From SVQP01 sp045603085 (GTDB lineage Bacteria > Bacillota > Clostridia > Oscillospirales > CAG-272): 16,144 nt of DNA. The notes under the pieces are model-generated. The model was given only the letters and a program-made list of their open reading frames with translations. It was not told where the DNA came from and made no database searches. Made by a program: the position numbers and the translations under genes. How positions within the stretch are numbered: position 1 is the stretch's first letter; every line of letters begins with the position of its first letter. Where the stretch lies: assembly GCA_045603085.1 (NCBI GenBank), contig JAZULL010000020.1:1-16144 (forward strand). The letters run 5' to 3'. Positions 7,800-14,044 of this stretch are shown here, in pieces.

Positions 7800-7822
7800 A
7801 CACCGTTTTTTGAAAACCGTGT
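7800..7822 (-). promoter_or_regulatory. Imperfect dyad in the sigma gene leader, possible operator
   Basis: Twenty-three bases with ten-base arms matching except for one G/G position, ACACGGTTTT against AAAACGGTGT, lying between the -10 box at 7842-7847 and the sigma start. It could be a regulator site or a small RNA hairpin. No U-run follows. Weak claim. Confidence 0.3.
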
Positions 7823-7841
7823 AAAATCTTGGATTCACTTC

Positions 7842-7870
7842 ATTGTATCATATTTTACTTATAATTGCAA
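7842..7870 (-). promoter_or_regulatory. Putative sigma-A promoter of the ECF sigma operon
   Basis: Minus-strand -35 TTGCAA (7870-7865), 17 base spacer, -10 TACAAT (7847-7842). It is divergent from the holA promoter 49 bases away. An additional self-directed ECF promoter is likely for this class but I could not pick one out. Confidence 0.6.
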
Positions 7871-7895
7871 TACGGGACAAATTCCGATTTTTTCA

Positions 7896-7924
7896 TTGAC
7901 GGCAAGGACAAATGGTGGTATAAT
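7896..7924 (+). promoter_or_regulatory. Sigma-A promoter of holA
   Basis: -35 TTGACG (7896-7901), 17 base spacer, perfect -10 TATAAT (7919-7924), about 30 bases before the holA ATG. The 17 bases around the -10 (AAATGGTGGTATAATGA) recur exactly in the promoter of the unknown gene at 12828. Confidence 0.82.
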
Positions 7925-7954
7925 GATGATAAGAATCTGCAAAGGAGGGATAAA

Positions 7955-8989
7955 ATGCATTCGGTCATTAAGGACGTGGACTTTCGCCGCGAGATCAAGA
8001 GCGACCCCGGGGTCTGCTATTTCTTCTTTGGCGAGGAGGACTACCTCAAAAACGCCGCCGTGCGCACCGCGTACGCCGCGCTTGGCGGCGACCCTGCCTT
8101 TGATATTTTCAACTACACGGTCATAGACGGGCGCGACTACACCCCCGACCGCCTGCTGGACGCGCTGGCCCCTCCCCCCATGGCGGCCGAGCGCAAGCTG
8201 GTGGTACTGCAAAGCCCCGATTTTGCAGGCTTTAAGCAAGCGGATTTCGGAGCGCTTTGCGAGGTGCTGAGCACGCTGCAGGATTACGACTACAACACGC
8301 TGATCATCACCACGACCGCCGACGGCTTTGACCCCGGCAACTATGTCAAGGGCAAGCCCTCGCAGCAATTCAAGGAGCTTTGCGAGCTGGCAGTTCCCGT
8401 GCTGTTTGAAAGGTCCACCCCCGCAAAGCTTGCCGCATGGGCGCAAAAGCACTTTGCCGCGTACGGTGCGGTGGCCTCGCCGCAGATAGCACAGCAGACC
8501 GTCGACTTTTGCGGCCGCGATATGTTCACGCTGGCATCCGAGATCGAAAAGATCGCCTGTTATGCGCTGGCGGCGGGCAGAAGCGAGATTTTGCCAAGCG
8601 ACGTGACCGCCGCGGGCATTCCCGCCAACGAGTACGGCACCTACGCCTTTGCCAACGCCATTGCCGAGGGACGCCGCGCCGATGCCCTGCTGATTCTGGA
8701 CGATTTCAGATTCCGCCGCATCGAGCCCGTCATGATCATGGGCGAGGTGGTAGCTATCTACGGCGACCTGCTGGGCGTCAAGGTGCTGTCCGACAAGGGC
8801 TATTCCGCACCCGAGATTGCCGCTGAGCTCAGAATGAACGAATACAAGCTGGCAAGATACCAAAAAAGTCTGCGCAACGTTTCCACCGAGCGCATGTACG
8901 CCACCATCCGCGCCGCCGCTCTGGCCGATGCCGAGCTCAAATCGGGTGCCAAGGGCTATGCACCGCTGGAAAAACTGATCTGTTCTTAA
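7955..8989 (+). CDS. holA: DNA polymerase III subunit delta
   Basis: The 344 aa delta subunit of the clamp loader, which opens the beta sliding clamp and loads it on primed DNA. It matches the HolA/YqeN pattern: an N-terminal YFFFGEEDYLKNAAV segment (about 21-35), the LLDALAPPPMAAERKLVVL segment that follows (around 65-85), a middle segment with FCGRDMFTLASEIEKIACYA (about 190-209), and a C-terminal collar domain with FRFRRIEPVMIMGEVVAIYGDLL. The start is the ATG at 7955 with AAAGGAGGG just upstream; a longer in-frame start at 7865 would place the promoter inside the gene. In many Firmicutes holA is followed by rpsT; here a sugar kinase follows by 21 bases and probably shares the transcript. 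Confidence 0.93.
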   Translation: MHSVIKDVDFRREIKSDPGVCYFFFGEEDYLKNAAVRTAYAALGGDPAFDIFNYTVIDGRDYTPDRLLDALAPPPMAAERKLVVLQSPDFAGFKQADFGALCEVLSTLQDYDYNTLIITTTADGFDPGNYVKGKPSQQFKELCELAVPVLFERSTPAKLAAWAQKHFAAYGAVASPQIAQQTVDFCGRDMFTLASEIEKIACYALAAGRSEILPSDVTAAGIPANEYGTYAFANAIAEGRRADALLILDDFRFRRIEPVMIMGEVVAIYGDLLGVKVLSDKGYSAPEIAAELRMNEYKLARYQKSLRNVSTERMYATIRAAALADAELKSGAKGYAPLEKLICS

Positions 8990-9010
8990 TATATTGTATT
9001 GGAGGTTATT

Positions 9011-9925
9011 ATGAAGATTCTCAATTTCGGTTCCCTGAACCTTGACTACGTATACTCGGTTGACCACTTCGTTGCCGAGGGCGAAACGCTGGCATCCACC
9101 GTCCGCAATACCTTCTGCGGCGGCAAGGGACTCAATCAGTCGGTCGCGCTTGCGCGCGCAGGTGCAGAAACCTATCACGCAGGCTGTATCGGCCCCGAGG
9201 GAGATATGCTGACCGACATGCTGTCGGGTGCAGGCGTGGATGTCACCTACGTGCGCCGCGTGGACACCCCCACGGGTCACGCCATCATTCAGGTCGACCC
9301 CCGCGGTCGCAATTGCATCCTGCTCTTTGGCGGCGCAAACCAGTGCAACGACGTAGCATACGTGGACACCGTGCTGGCAAATTTCGACGCCGGCGACTGG
9401 CTGGTGCTGCAAAATGAGATCTCTTCCCTTGCCCATCTGATCAACGCGGCTAAGACCAAGGGCATGACCGTGGTGCTCAACCCCTCTCCCTTTGACCTGA
9501 GTCTGGTTGCGGCAGGACTTGACCAAGTGGATTACGTTCTGCTCAACGAAACCGAGGGTAAGCAGTTGACCGGCTATGAAGACCCCTCCTATATCCTGAA
9601 CGCCATCCGCGCGTCCTACCCCGACCTCAAGGTCGTGCTGACGCTGGGTAAGGACGGCTGTATCTACGACGACGGAAAGCAGCGCATCCCGCACGGCATC
9701 TTTGCCGTCAAGGCTGTTGACACCACCGCCGCAGGCGACACCTTCACCGGCTTCTTTATCGGTGCGATCAGCCAAGGCTTCTCCCCTGCGGCCGCCATTC
9801 GCCGCGCCAGCGCGGCAAGCGCTATTGCGGTTTCCCGTCCCGGTGCCGCACCCAGCGTGCCCACCGCAGACGAGGTGACCGAATTCCTCAATGCCAACAC
9901 GCCCTGCCCCGCACCCGCGATCTGA
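9011..9925 (+). CDS. rbsK: PfkB/ribokinase family sugar kinase
   Basis: A 304 aa carbohydrate kinase of the ribokinase (PfkB) family; by overall similarity most like ribokinase, which makes ribose 5-phosphate from ribose and ATP. Signature 1 is at 36-46 (CGGKGLNQSVA, with Gly37-Gly38-Lys39-Gly40), and signature 2 at 237-243 (DTTAAGD, catalytic base Asp243 and anion-hole glycine). NLDYVYSVDHF near the N-terminus marks the sugar-binding lid. ATG at 9011 follows GGAGG with a five-base gap. The gene follows holA closely and ends 11 bases before a strong terminator. No ribose transporter or RbsD lies nearby, so the exact sugar is unproven; fructokinase or nucleoside kinase remain possible. Confidence 0.85.
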   Translation: MKILNFGSLNLDYVYSVDHFVAEGETLASTVRNTFCGGKGLNQSVALARAGAETYHAGCIGPEGDMLTDMLSGAGVDVTYVRRVDTPTGHAIIQVDPRGRNCILLFGGANQCNDVAYVDTVLANFDAGDWLVLQNEISSLAHLINAAKTKGMTVVLNPSPFDLSLVAAGLDQVDYVLLNETEGKQLTGYEDPSYILNAIRASYPDLKVVLTLGKDGCIYDDGKQRIPHGIFAVKAVDTTAAGDTFTGFFIGAISQGFSPAAAIRRASAASAIAVSRPGAAPSVPTADEVTEFLNANTPCPAPAI

Positions 9926-9935
9926 CCATAAAGTA

Positions 9936-9968
9936 ACGCCCGACCTTGCACAAGGTCGGGCGTTTTTT
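9936..9968 (+). terminator. Strong intrinsic terminator after the sugar kinase
   Basis: A perfect 12 bp stem (9936-9947 with 9952-9963, loop of four) rich in GC, followed by TTTTT on the plus strand. On the minus strand the following bases are only a broken U-run, but the hairpin also lies just past the end of the convergent isomerase gene at 9976, so it may serve both directions. Confidence 0.9.
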
Positions 9969-9975
9969 CCGTATA

Positions 9976-10821
9976 TTATTCCCACATACCAACGCCGGGC
10001 TTGGGGCGAGAAAAGACGGTGGGCTTTTGGCGAGCAAAGACCTCGCGCGCGTTACGCGAGAGATCCGAGAAGGTCAGATCTCTGTCACGGTAAATGGTGG
10101 GCGGACAGGAAAGGCCGATCTCATAGATCCAGTTTCCGTCGTACCCAACCTCTTCCAGGGCATCCATCACCGCTACCCAATCCACAACGCCCTCACCGGG
10201 CAGCCAATGGCGTTCGTTGATGTTATCGCGGTCGGAGATATGCGTGGTGGCAATCTTTTTGCCGATCTTGCGCACAAAATCCGCCTCTTTTTCGCGGAAC
10301 AGGTGGTTCGCGTCAAAGCAGACGCGCAATCTGTCGTCATAAGCCAGCATAGCAAGGATCTCGTCGGAATCGCGTCCAAGGCAGGTTCTGGGCAGATCCT
10401 CAATACAAATATCCGCGCCGTACGCGCCTGCCACGTCCGCAAGGCGAGGCAACGCCTCCCCTGCGCGCTTGACTCTCTCGGCGCGCTCCGTTTCCGCCAG
10501 CGGCTCGCCGCCCGAGTGCATGACCACGTGCTTGATTTCCATCACCTGGGCACGCTTGATCAGCTCGGTCTGGTACGCCATCGCTCCCGTGGCATGCTTG
10601 TTGGTCACGTCATACACCTGCTGGGGCGCGATGGGCAGGTGAATACTACCGATCTCCAGACCGTGGCGCTTGGCGATCTCTGCGGTCCCGGCAAAGTCCG
10701 CCAAAGGAAACTCCTCCGCGCTCATAGCGATCTCCAGCACCTGAATGCCGCCCTCGACCAGCCGACACGCAAGGTCGTCCGTCAATCGGTCCTTGCCGTA
10801 TACGGAATAGCCTATTTTCAT
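9976..10821 (-). CDS. Sugar phosphate isomerase/epimerase (xylose isomerase-like TIM barrel)
   Basis: A 281 aa protein of the AP endonuclease 2 / xylose isomerase-like barrel superfamily, whose members isomerise or epimerise sugars with a divalent metal. Candidate metal and catalytic residues: Glu141 (in ICIEDLPR), Asp170 with His173 (CFDANH), His194 (THISD) and Glu234 (YEIG). Each falls at the end of a predicted strand as expected. ATG at 10821 was chosen because GGGAGGTG sits eight to nine bases upstream; an in-frame TTG two codons earlier is too close to that site. The gene follows the lipoprotein gene by 18 bases, in the same operon. The substrate cannot be told. The name iolE/IolI-like is possible but not supported. 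Confidence 0.82.
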   Translation of the reverse strand: MKIGYSVYGKDRLTDDLACRLVEGGIQVLEIAMSAEEFPLADFAGTAEIAKRHGLEIGSIHLPIAPQQVYDVTNKHATGAMAYQTELIKRAQVMEIKHVVMHSGGEPLAETERAERVKRAGEALPRLADVAGAYGADICIEDLPRTCLGRDSDEILAMLAYDDRLRVCFDANHLFREKEADFVRKIGKKIATTHISDRDNINERHWLPGEGVVDWVAVMDALEEVGYDGNWIYEIGLSCPPTIYRDRDLTFSDLSRNAREVFARQKPTVFSRPKPGVGMWE

Positions 10822-10839
10822 ACTCAAACACCTCCCTGA

Positions 10840-11958
10840 TCAATTTTCGGGAGCGTCGATGTACGACACCAGCTGCAGATCTCTGATCTCCATGGTGTGA
10901 TAAAACGTTGCAATGGTCTCCCAGCCCACGTTCATACCGCTGATATAAAGCTCGGAAAGAGAGCCTACCGTAAAATAACCGTCCTCCAAGCCCTTCTCCA
11001 GCATATCCTCAAGATAGGGCTTGAGATCGATCTCCACGTGCACCCACTCGCCGCTCGTGTCGGGCATTTTGTTTTTATACAGCGTGCGACCGCTGTTTCT
11101 ATATACGTACTTTGAGCCGATGGAATAGATCATGGCGCCGGAAGAGTCCGCCTTACCGCCATCATATCCAATATAGTGGCTGGTTCTGTCAGCACGGTTA
11201 TCAAACAACTGCACGCCAAACCAGCAAAAATCGTGGGTATCGGTGCCTTTTACGTAGAAATACATCAAGAATTGCGCCGCGCGTACCCAGTCGCCCTCAA
11301 TCGGGGTCTCTACAAATTCCATCAGACGGATGTCCATGGAAAGTATGATACGGTCGGCATCGCAGGACAGATATTTCATTTCCTTGGACGTCATGGACTG
11401 CGAAAAATTGTCCTGCTCAACCAAAAGATGCGGCCAGTAATCGCCCTGCACCGCAGGCTTTCCGTGATAGTACAGGCTTGTATCAAGCTCAATGGTCATC
11501 ACGTTTTGCTCGGGATCGTAACCAAAGCTTCTACCCATGCCGTCCGTGATCACGGTCGGATCACTCGGAATGCGGTTTTCCACAAGACAGGGACCGGTAT
11601 CCCACTGCGCAAGTCTCCACACAGGCGAATCCGTGGCGCCGCCGTAAAAGCTGTGCGACTCCAGAATGGAGAATACATCACCGTTGTCGTGATCCTTTTG
11701 AGAGATCAGATCTATGCCGTCTTGGAACGTAAGATCGGGAATGATCTGCATAAAGCCTTGCTCCTCCTTCACAGTCGTCTGAGGTTCGGTGGTGTTTTGC
11801 TCCGTGGTGATCTGTGCTGTGGTGTCCGCCACCGTTTCCTCTGTCGGGACAGTCGTATCGGCAGGCGGCAGGGCGGGCGCGTCCTTGTTGCAAGCCGCAA
11901 GGGTCGGCAGACACACTGCCGCTGCTAAGATCAATACAAGTAATTTGTAACGTTTCAT
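10840..11958 (-). CDS. Secreted lipoprotein of unknown function
   Basis: A 372 aa lipoprotein. Residues 1-22 form a signal peptide (basic MKRYK, then a hydrophobic core), with a lipobox LAAC ending at Cys23, so the mature protein is anchored to the outer face of the membrane. A low-complexity Thr/Glu/Pro linker spans about 25-66. The remainder (about 67-372) is rich in Asp, Trp, Tyr and Phe and has a beta-sandwich feel, with many aromatic-flanked strands (SPVWRLAQW, HDFCWFGVQLFD). That suggests a carbohydrate- or polymer-binding fold, but I recognise no family, and no catalytic motif is visible. ATG follows AAAGGCGGTGA. It is the first gene of an operon with the isomerase and has a clear promoter at 11983-12011. 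Confidence 0.8.
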   Translation of the reverse strand: MKRYKLLVLILAAAVCLPTLAACNKDAPALPPADTTVPTEETVADTTAQITTEQNTTEPQTTVKEEQGFMQIIPDLTFQDGIDLISQKDHDNGDVFSILESHSFYGGATDSPVWRLAQWDTGPCLVENRIPSDPTVITDGMGRSFGYDPEQNVMTIELDTSLYYHGKPAVQGDYWPHLLVEQDNFSQSMTSKEMKYLSCDADRIILSMDIRLMEFVETPIEGDWVRAAQFLMYFYVKGTDTHDFCWFGVQLFDNRADRTSHYIGYDGGKADSSGAMIYSIGSKYVYRNSGRTLYKNKMPDTSGEWVHVEIDLKPYLEDMLEKGLEDGYFTVGSLSELYISGMNVGWETIATFYHTMEIRDLQLVSYIDAPEN

Positions 11959-11982
11959 ACGTTCACCGCCTTTCTTTGATTC

Positions 11983-12011
11983 ATTATATCACAGATCTGC
12001 GAAGAGTGCAA
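11983..12011 (-). promoter_or_regulatory. Promoter of the lipoprotein-isomerase operon
   Basis: Minus strand: -35 TTGCAC (12011-12006), 17 base spacer ending TGTGA, -10 TATAAT (11988-11983), 25 bases before the ATG. It strongly resembles the promoter at 13792-13820: the same TTGCAC and the same TGTGATATAAT. Confidence 0.8.
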
Positions 12012-12094
12012 GAGGCGCCGAGTGTTCAAGGACAAGCAATTCACTTGCAAAGCAAAGAATTTTGCAAAAAATAAAAGTTTTTTTCAAAAAAGAC

Positions 12095-12123
12095 TTGCAA
12101 AATCAAAATGAATGTGTTATAAT
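12095..12123 (+). promoter_or_regulatory. Promoter of tRNA-Trp
   Basis: -35 TTGCAA (12095-12100), 17 base spacer, perfect -10 TATAAT (12118-12123), about 14 bases before the first base of the tRNA. Short leader and direction fit a monocistronic tRNA gene. Confidence 0.8.
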
Positions 12124-12136
12124 ACCCGTTGTGCAT

Positions 12137-12212
12137 AGGGGTATAGCTCAGTTGGTAGAGTACTGGTCTCCAAAACCAAGGGTCGTGGGTTCGAGTCCTT
12201 CTGCCCCTGCCA
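12137..12212 (+). tRNA. tRNA-Trp (anticodon CCA), CCA end encoded
   Basis: Seventy-six bases fold as a tRNA: acceptor AGGGGTA with TGCCCCT (T6-G67 wobble only), a D arm GCTC/GAGT with GTTGGTA loop, anticodon stem CTGGT/ACCAA with loop CTCCAAA so the anticodon is CCA, a five-base variable loop, a T loop TTCGAGT, discriminator G73 and an encoded CCA. The first anticodon stem pair (C27-A43) and one T stem pair look mismatched, a mild oddity. Its 3' end is built into a 60 base palindrome, and a promoter lies just upstream. Confidence 0.95.
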
Positions 12213-12262
12213 AAAAAGATAAGGGAACGCAATTGCGTTCCCTTATCTTTTTTGGCAGGGGC
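12203..12262 (+). terminator. Perfect 60 bp palindrome spanning the tRNA-Trp 3' end
   Basis: The 30-base arms (12203-12232 and 12233-12262) are perfect inverted complements. The inner part, AAGGGAACGCAA with TTGCGTTCCCTT followed by ATCTTTTTT, makes a strong tRNA terminator in either direction. The outer part is the tRNA acceptor strand with CCA and its inverted copy. Beyond a one-versus-seven base interruption the symmetry resumes for 12 more bases (12190-12201 with 12270-12281), reaching into the T arm. Confidence 0.9.
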
Positions 12263-12362
12263 TTTGAATGAAGGACTCGAAGGGGGCGCGGGAATGAATG
12301 ACAGCCTAAATGGCTGTCAGAACCGCGCCTGACCGAGGCGCGTAGCAAAAGACCGCATCAAA
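12208..12362 (+). repeat. Direct repeat copy 1 (155 bases), at the tRNA-Trp end
   Basis: Matches 13461-13616 with only three differences (12269 T to C, one extra G in the G-run, one A to G near the end). It contains the palindrome, the inverted tRNA-Trp fragment (12252-12281), hairpin A (12300-12318, GACAGCC/GGCTGTC) and hairpin B (12324-12342, CGCGCCT/AGGCGCG). It begins with the last bases of the tRNA itself (TGCCA). Confidence 0.9.
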
Positions 12363-12567
12363 TTCGCGGCTTTTGCGTCGCAGCGCCGAGAATCGAGTCC
12401 GAATGCCCCACGCTATTTATTCGGATCGTTTTAGATCCGACCGAGAAAAAACGAGAAAAGCGGAGATTTCGAGAGATTTCTCCGCTTTTTTCGCGCCTAA
12501 CTTTTTTCGGATTTCCATAGATCCATTTTCGATTTTTCGTCGAGTCGAAGGGGTCGAACTCCCGAAA
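12363..12567. other. Non-coding segment with hairpins
   Basis: No gene seen. It holds a small hairpin at 12421-12440 (TCGGATC/GATCCGA) and a bidirectional terminator-like hairpin at 12456-12489 (AAAAGCGGAGA/TCTCCGCTTTT, loop 12) flanked by A-rich and T-rich runs. Direction and function unknown. Confidence 0.5.
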
Positions 12568-12675
12568 GCCTTCCTCCGAGAGGAAGGTGGCACGCGGCAG
12601 GGGTCCCCGAAGCGAATGAAATGAGCTTTGAGGGTTCGCTACGGAGCGTGACGGAAGGAGCCTGCGCGACTTAAA
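12568..12675. repeat. REP-like GC-rich repeat, type 1
   Basis: A hairpin CCTTCCTC/GAGGAAGG (12569-12576 and 12580-12587) continues as GGTGGCACGC and, after an apparent 50-base internal insert with an AGCGAA/TTCGCT stem, closes with GCGTGACGGAAGGAG (12647-12661). The overall form resembles short palindromic elements scattered in clostridial genomes. Only one copy is in this window, so repeat status is an inference from memory. Confidence 0.5.
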
Positions 12676-12702
12676 AATCTAATTAAACTTTACATCAACG
12701 CG

Positions 12703-12748
12703 CTCTCCCTCAGTCGCTTCGCGACAGCTCCCTCCCGGAGGGAGCCTT
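12703..12748. repeat. REP-like GC-rich repeat, type 2
   Basis: CTCTCCCTCAGTCGC, a GTCGC/GCGAC mini-hairpin, then GGCTCCCTC-type arms meeting GAGGGAGCC (GCTCCCTCC/GGAGGGAGC). I recognise this as a common interspersed element of Clostridia, but there is only one copy here. It lies 24 bases before the -35 box of the unknown gene. Confidence 0.55.
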
Positions 12749-12771
12749 GGTCAAAATTGCTTGTACAGTGG

Positions 12772-12800
12772 TTGAAATGTTTACAAAATGGTGGTATAAT
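12772..12800 (+). promoter_or_regulatory. Promoter of the unknown cargo gene
   Basis: -35 TTGAAA (12772-12777), 17 base spacer, -10 TATAAT (12795-12800), 28 bases before the ATG. The -10 region shares 17 identical bases with the holA promoter. Confidence 0.72.
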
Positions 12801-12827
12801 GAAGTCAAGAAAGGCGGTGAGTTGTAT

Positions 12828-13301
12828 ATGAACTTTTCTCATTGCGATAAAGACGAAAAATATCTCTCTTTGCATGATTGCATTGCCGAACAAGCCTATT
12901 TTGAAAATGGGAAGTTAGGCTTTGAATTTAACGACGGATTTTGGATTTCGCCCGATCATCCCGAAAGTAATCTATCTAATCTTGTAAGAACGGATTTTTC
13001 AAAGGTTGAATATTCGTTGGAAGATGGTGCGGACTACGACGTTACCGTGTACGTTTTCAAGAAAAACCTTTTCAAAAAAACACTCCGTGTTGAATGGACA
13101 ATTCAAGAATTGATAAATAACATAAACAACGGAAAATGCAAACTCGAATTTTTGTACCAATATGTTGATTATAATTCGAGGATTGTTGAGTGCGAATTGA
13201 AACTCAATAAAAAACCATATCGCCAAGAATGTATTTTGAAGATTTCTGCTCCCGAAACTCGTTATTATTGGAACAATTTGCGCGAGGAGTGTCCGTGGTA
13301 A
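12828..13301 (+). CDS. Hypothetical protein, AT-rich accessory gene
   Basis: A 157 aa, soluble, acidic protein that I do not recognise with confidence. It begins MNFSHCDKDEKYLSLHDCIAEQAYF. LHDC followed by a FENGKLGFEFNDGFWI strand pair resembles small clostridial hypothetical proteins, some near toxin-immunity loci, but I cannot name a domain and no catalytic motif or membrane helix is visible. The middle has a Lys-rich strand (VYVFKKNLFKKTLRVEW), the C-terminus a short aromatic tail (RYYWNNLREECPW). The ATG follows AAAGGCGGTGA and its own promoter; an in-frame start 27 codons upstream would overlap the promoter. It is clearly AT-richer than its neighbours and lies between the two 155 base repeats, suggesting transfer. 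The palindrome of repeat copy 2 probably ends its transcript. Confidence 0.72.
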   Translation: MNFSHCDKDEKYLSLHDCIAEQAYFENGKLGFEFNDGFWISPDHPESNLSNLVRTDFSKVEYSLEDGADYDVTVYVFKKNLFKKTLRVEWTIQELINNINNGKCKLEFLYQYVDYNSRIVECELKLNKKPYRQECILKISAPETRYYWNNLREECPW

Positions 13302-13460
13302 GTTTTTACATAGATTCGTTTGCAAGCATGGAGCAAAAGCCCGACAGACCTCGGACAGCTTTTGGCGCCTATCATCGCCAAGGGATAAGTCTATCCACCG
13401 ACCGAAAACCACGGATCGATTTCGAAAAAACTTGCAGTATGGATCGATTTTGAAAGGGTG
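13302..13460. other. Non-coding tail of the cargo segment
   Basis: No gene with good start signals. A short direct repeat of GGATCGATTT is seen around 13413 and 13441, the second copy just before repeat copy 2. Confidence 0.4.
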
Positions 13461-13616
13461 TGCCAAAAAAGATAAGGGAACGCAATTGCGTTCCCTTATC
13501 TTTTTTGGCAGGGGCTTTGAACGAAGGACTCGAAGGGGGGCGCGGGAATGAATGACAGCCTAAATGGCTGTCAGAACCGCGCCTGACCGAGGCGCGTAGC
13601 AAAAGGCCGCATCAAA
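13461..13616 (+). repeat. Direct repeat copy 2 (156 bases)
   Basis: Nearly identical to 12208-12362. A 50 bp perfect palindrome lies at 13461-13510; the outer bases that would extend it (tRNA acceptor strand) are missing on the left, but the inverted tRNA-Trp fragment (GGCAGGGGC, interruption, GAAGGACTCGAA) is kept on the right. It also keeps hairpins A and B. The two copies bracket 1098 bases. Confidence 0.9.
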
Positions 13617-13791
13617 ACGCGGCCGAGCGTTTTGAGGATCTCCGATCGGTACGGTTTTTTGTGAAACATTGAGTAAGCCGCTTCGAGATCCCTTCCTCAC
13701 TCACTTCATTCCGTTCGTCGGTTTTGCGCGCATGCGCAAAACTTCGACTCCGCTCAGGACGACACAAGACGCAGCATTCCGCATCTGCCCC
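13617..13791. repeat. Intergenic segment with a REP-like hairpin element
   Basis: No gene seen. It holds a stem TTTTGCGC/GCGCAAAA with a GCAT loop (13722-13741), followed by CTTCGACTCCGCTCAGGACGAC, a motif I associate with interspersed repeats of gut Firmicutes; only one copy lies here. The region joins repeat copy 2 to the next promoter. Confidence 0.4.
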
Positions 13792-13820
13792 TTGCACTTG
13801 TTATGGACTTGTGATATAAT
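13792..13820 (+). promoter_or_regulatory. Promoter of the small ORF / GH-like / URO-D operon
   Basis: -35 TTGCAC (13792-13797), 17 base spacer ending TGTGA, -10 TATAAT (13815-13820), 49 bases before the small ORF. Closely similar to the promoter at 11983-12011. Confidence 0.8.
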
Positions 13821-13868
13821 AAACCTATCCCCCGCACCATCCGAATTATTAAAAAGGAGGAGATGCCA

Positions 13869-13994
13869 ATGAAATACCGCATGCTTGAGCCCGAAGAGAT
13901 GGCAAAGCAAATTGATCTGAAAGCAATCCCCGGCAAAAAGCTGCGCATGCAATTCGGTTCGATTCCCGTTCGGCTAAAGCGCGTTTCTTTATAG
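13869..13994 (+). CDS. Small ORF, 41 aa, unknown
   Basis: A short basic peptide (MKYRMLEPEEMAKQIDLKAI and so on, ending LKRVSL). The ATG at 13869 has AAGGAGG eight bases upstream; an in-frame ATG two codons earlier is too close to that site. It sits directly behind a clear promoter and 50 bases before the GH-like gene, which suggests it is translated. No transmembrane helix or known family recognised. It could be a leader peptide, a small enzyme partner or the stump of a longer gene. Codon choice (GAG, CTG, CGC, CCC) resembles the neighbouring operon genes rather than the AT-rich cargo. Confidence 0.6.
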   Translation: MKYRMLEPEEMAKQIDLKAIPGKKLRMQFGSIPVRLKRVSL

Positions 13995-14044
13995 CCAAGT
14001 AGAGTCATCCCTAAGCAAATCATAGAGAATCAAGGAGAACGAAA

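Noticed and set aside
7859..9985. Minus-strand open frame of 708 codons antisense to holA and the sugar kinase
   Set aside because: Both real genes have motifs, promoters and ribosome sites on the plus strand. The antisense reading is Gly/His/Val-rich noise.
12062..12271. Small open frames running through tRNA-Trp
   Set aside because: They cross the tRNA and the palindrome, have no ribosome site and are explained by those features.
12208..13616. CRISPR array or integron
   Set aside because: Only two copies of a 155 base unit, over 1 kb apart, with no short spacers, no cas genes and no integron integrase.
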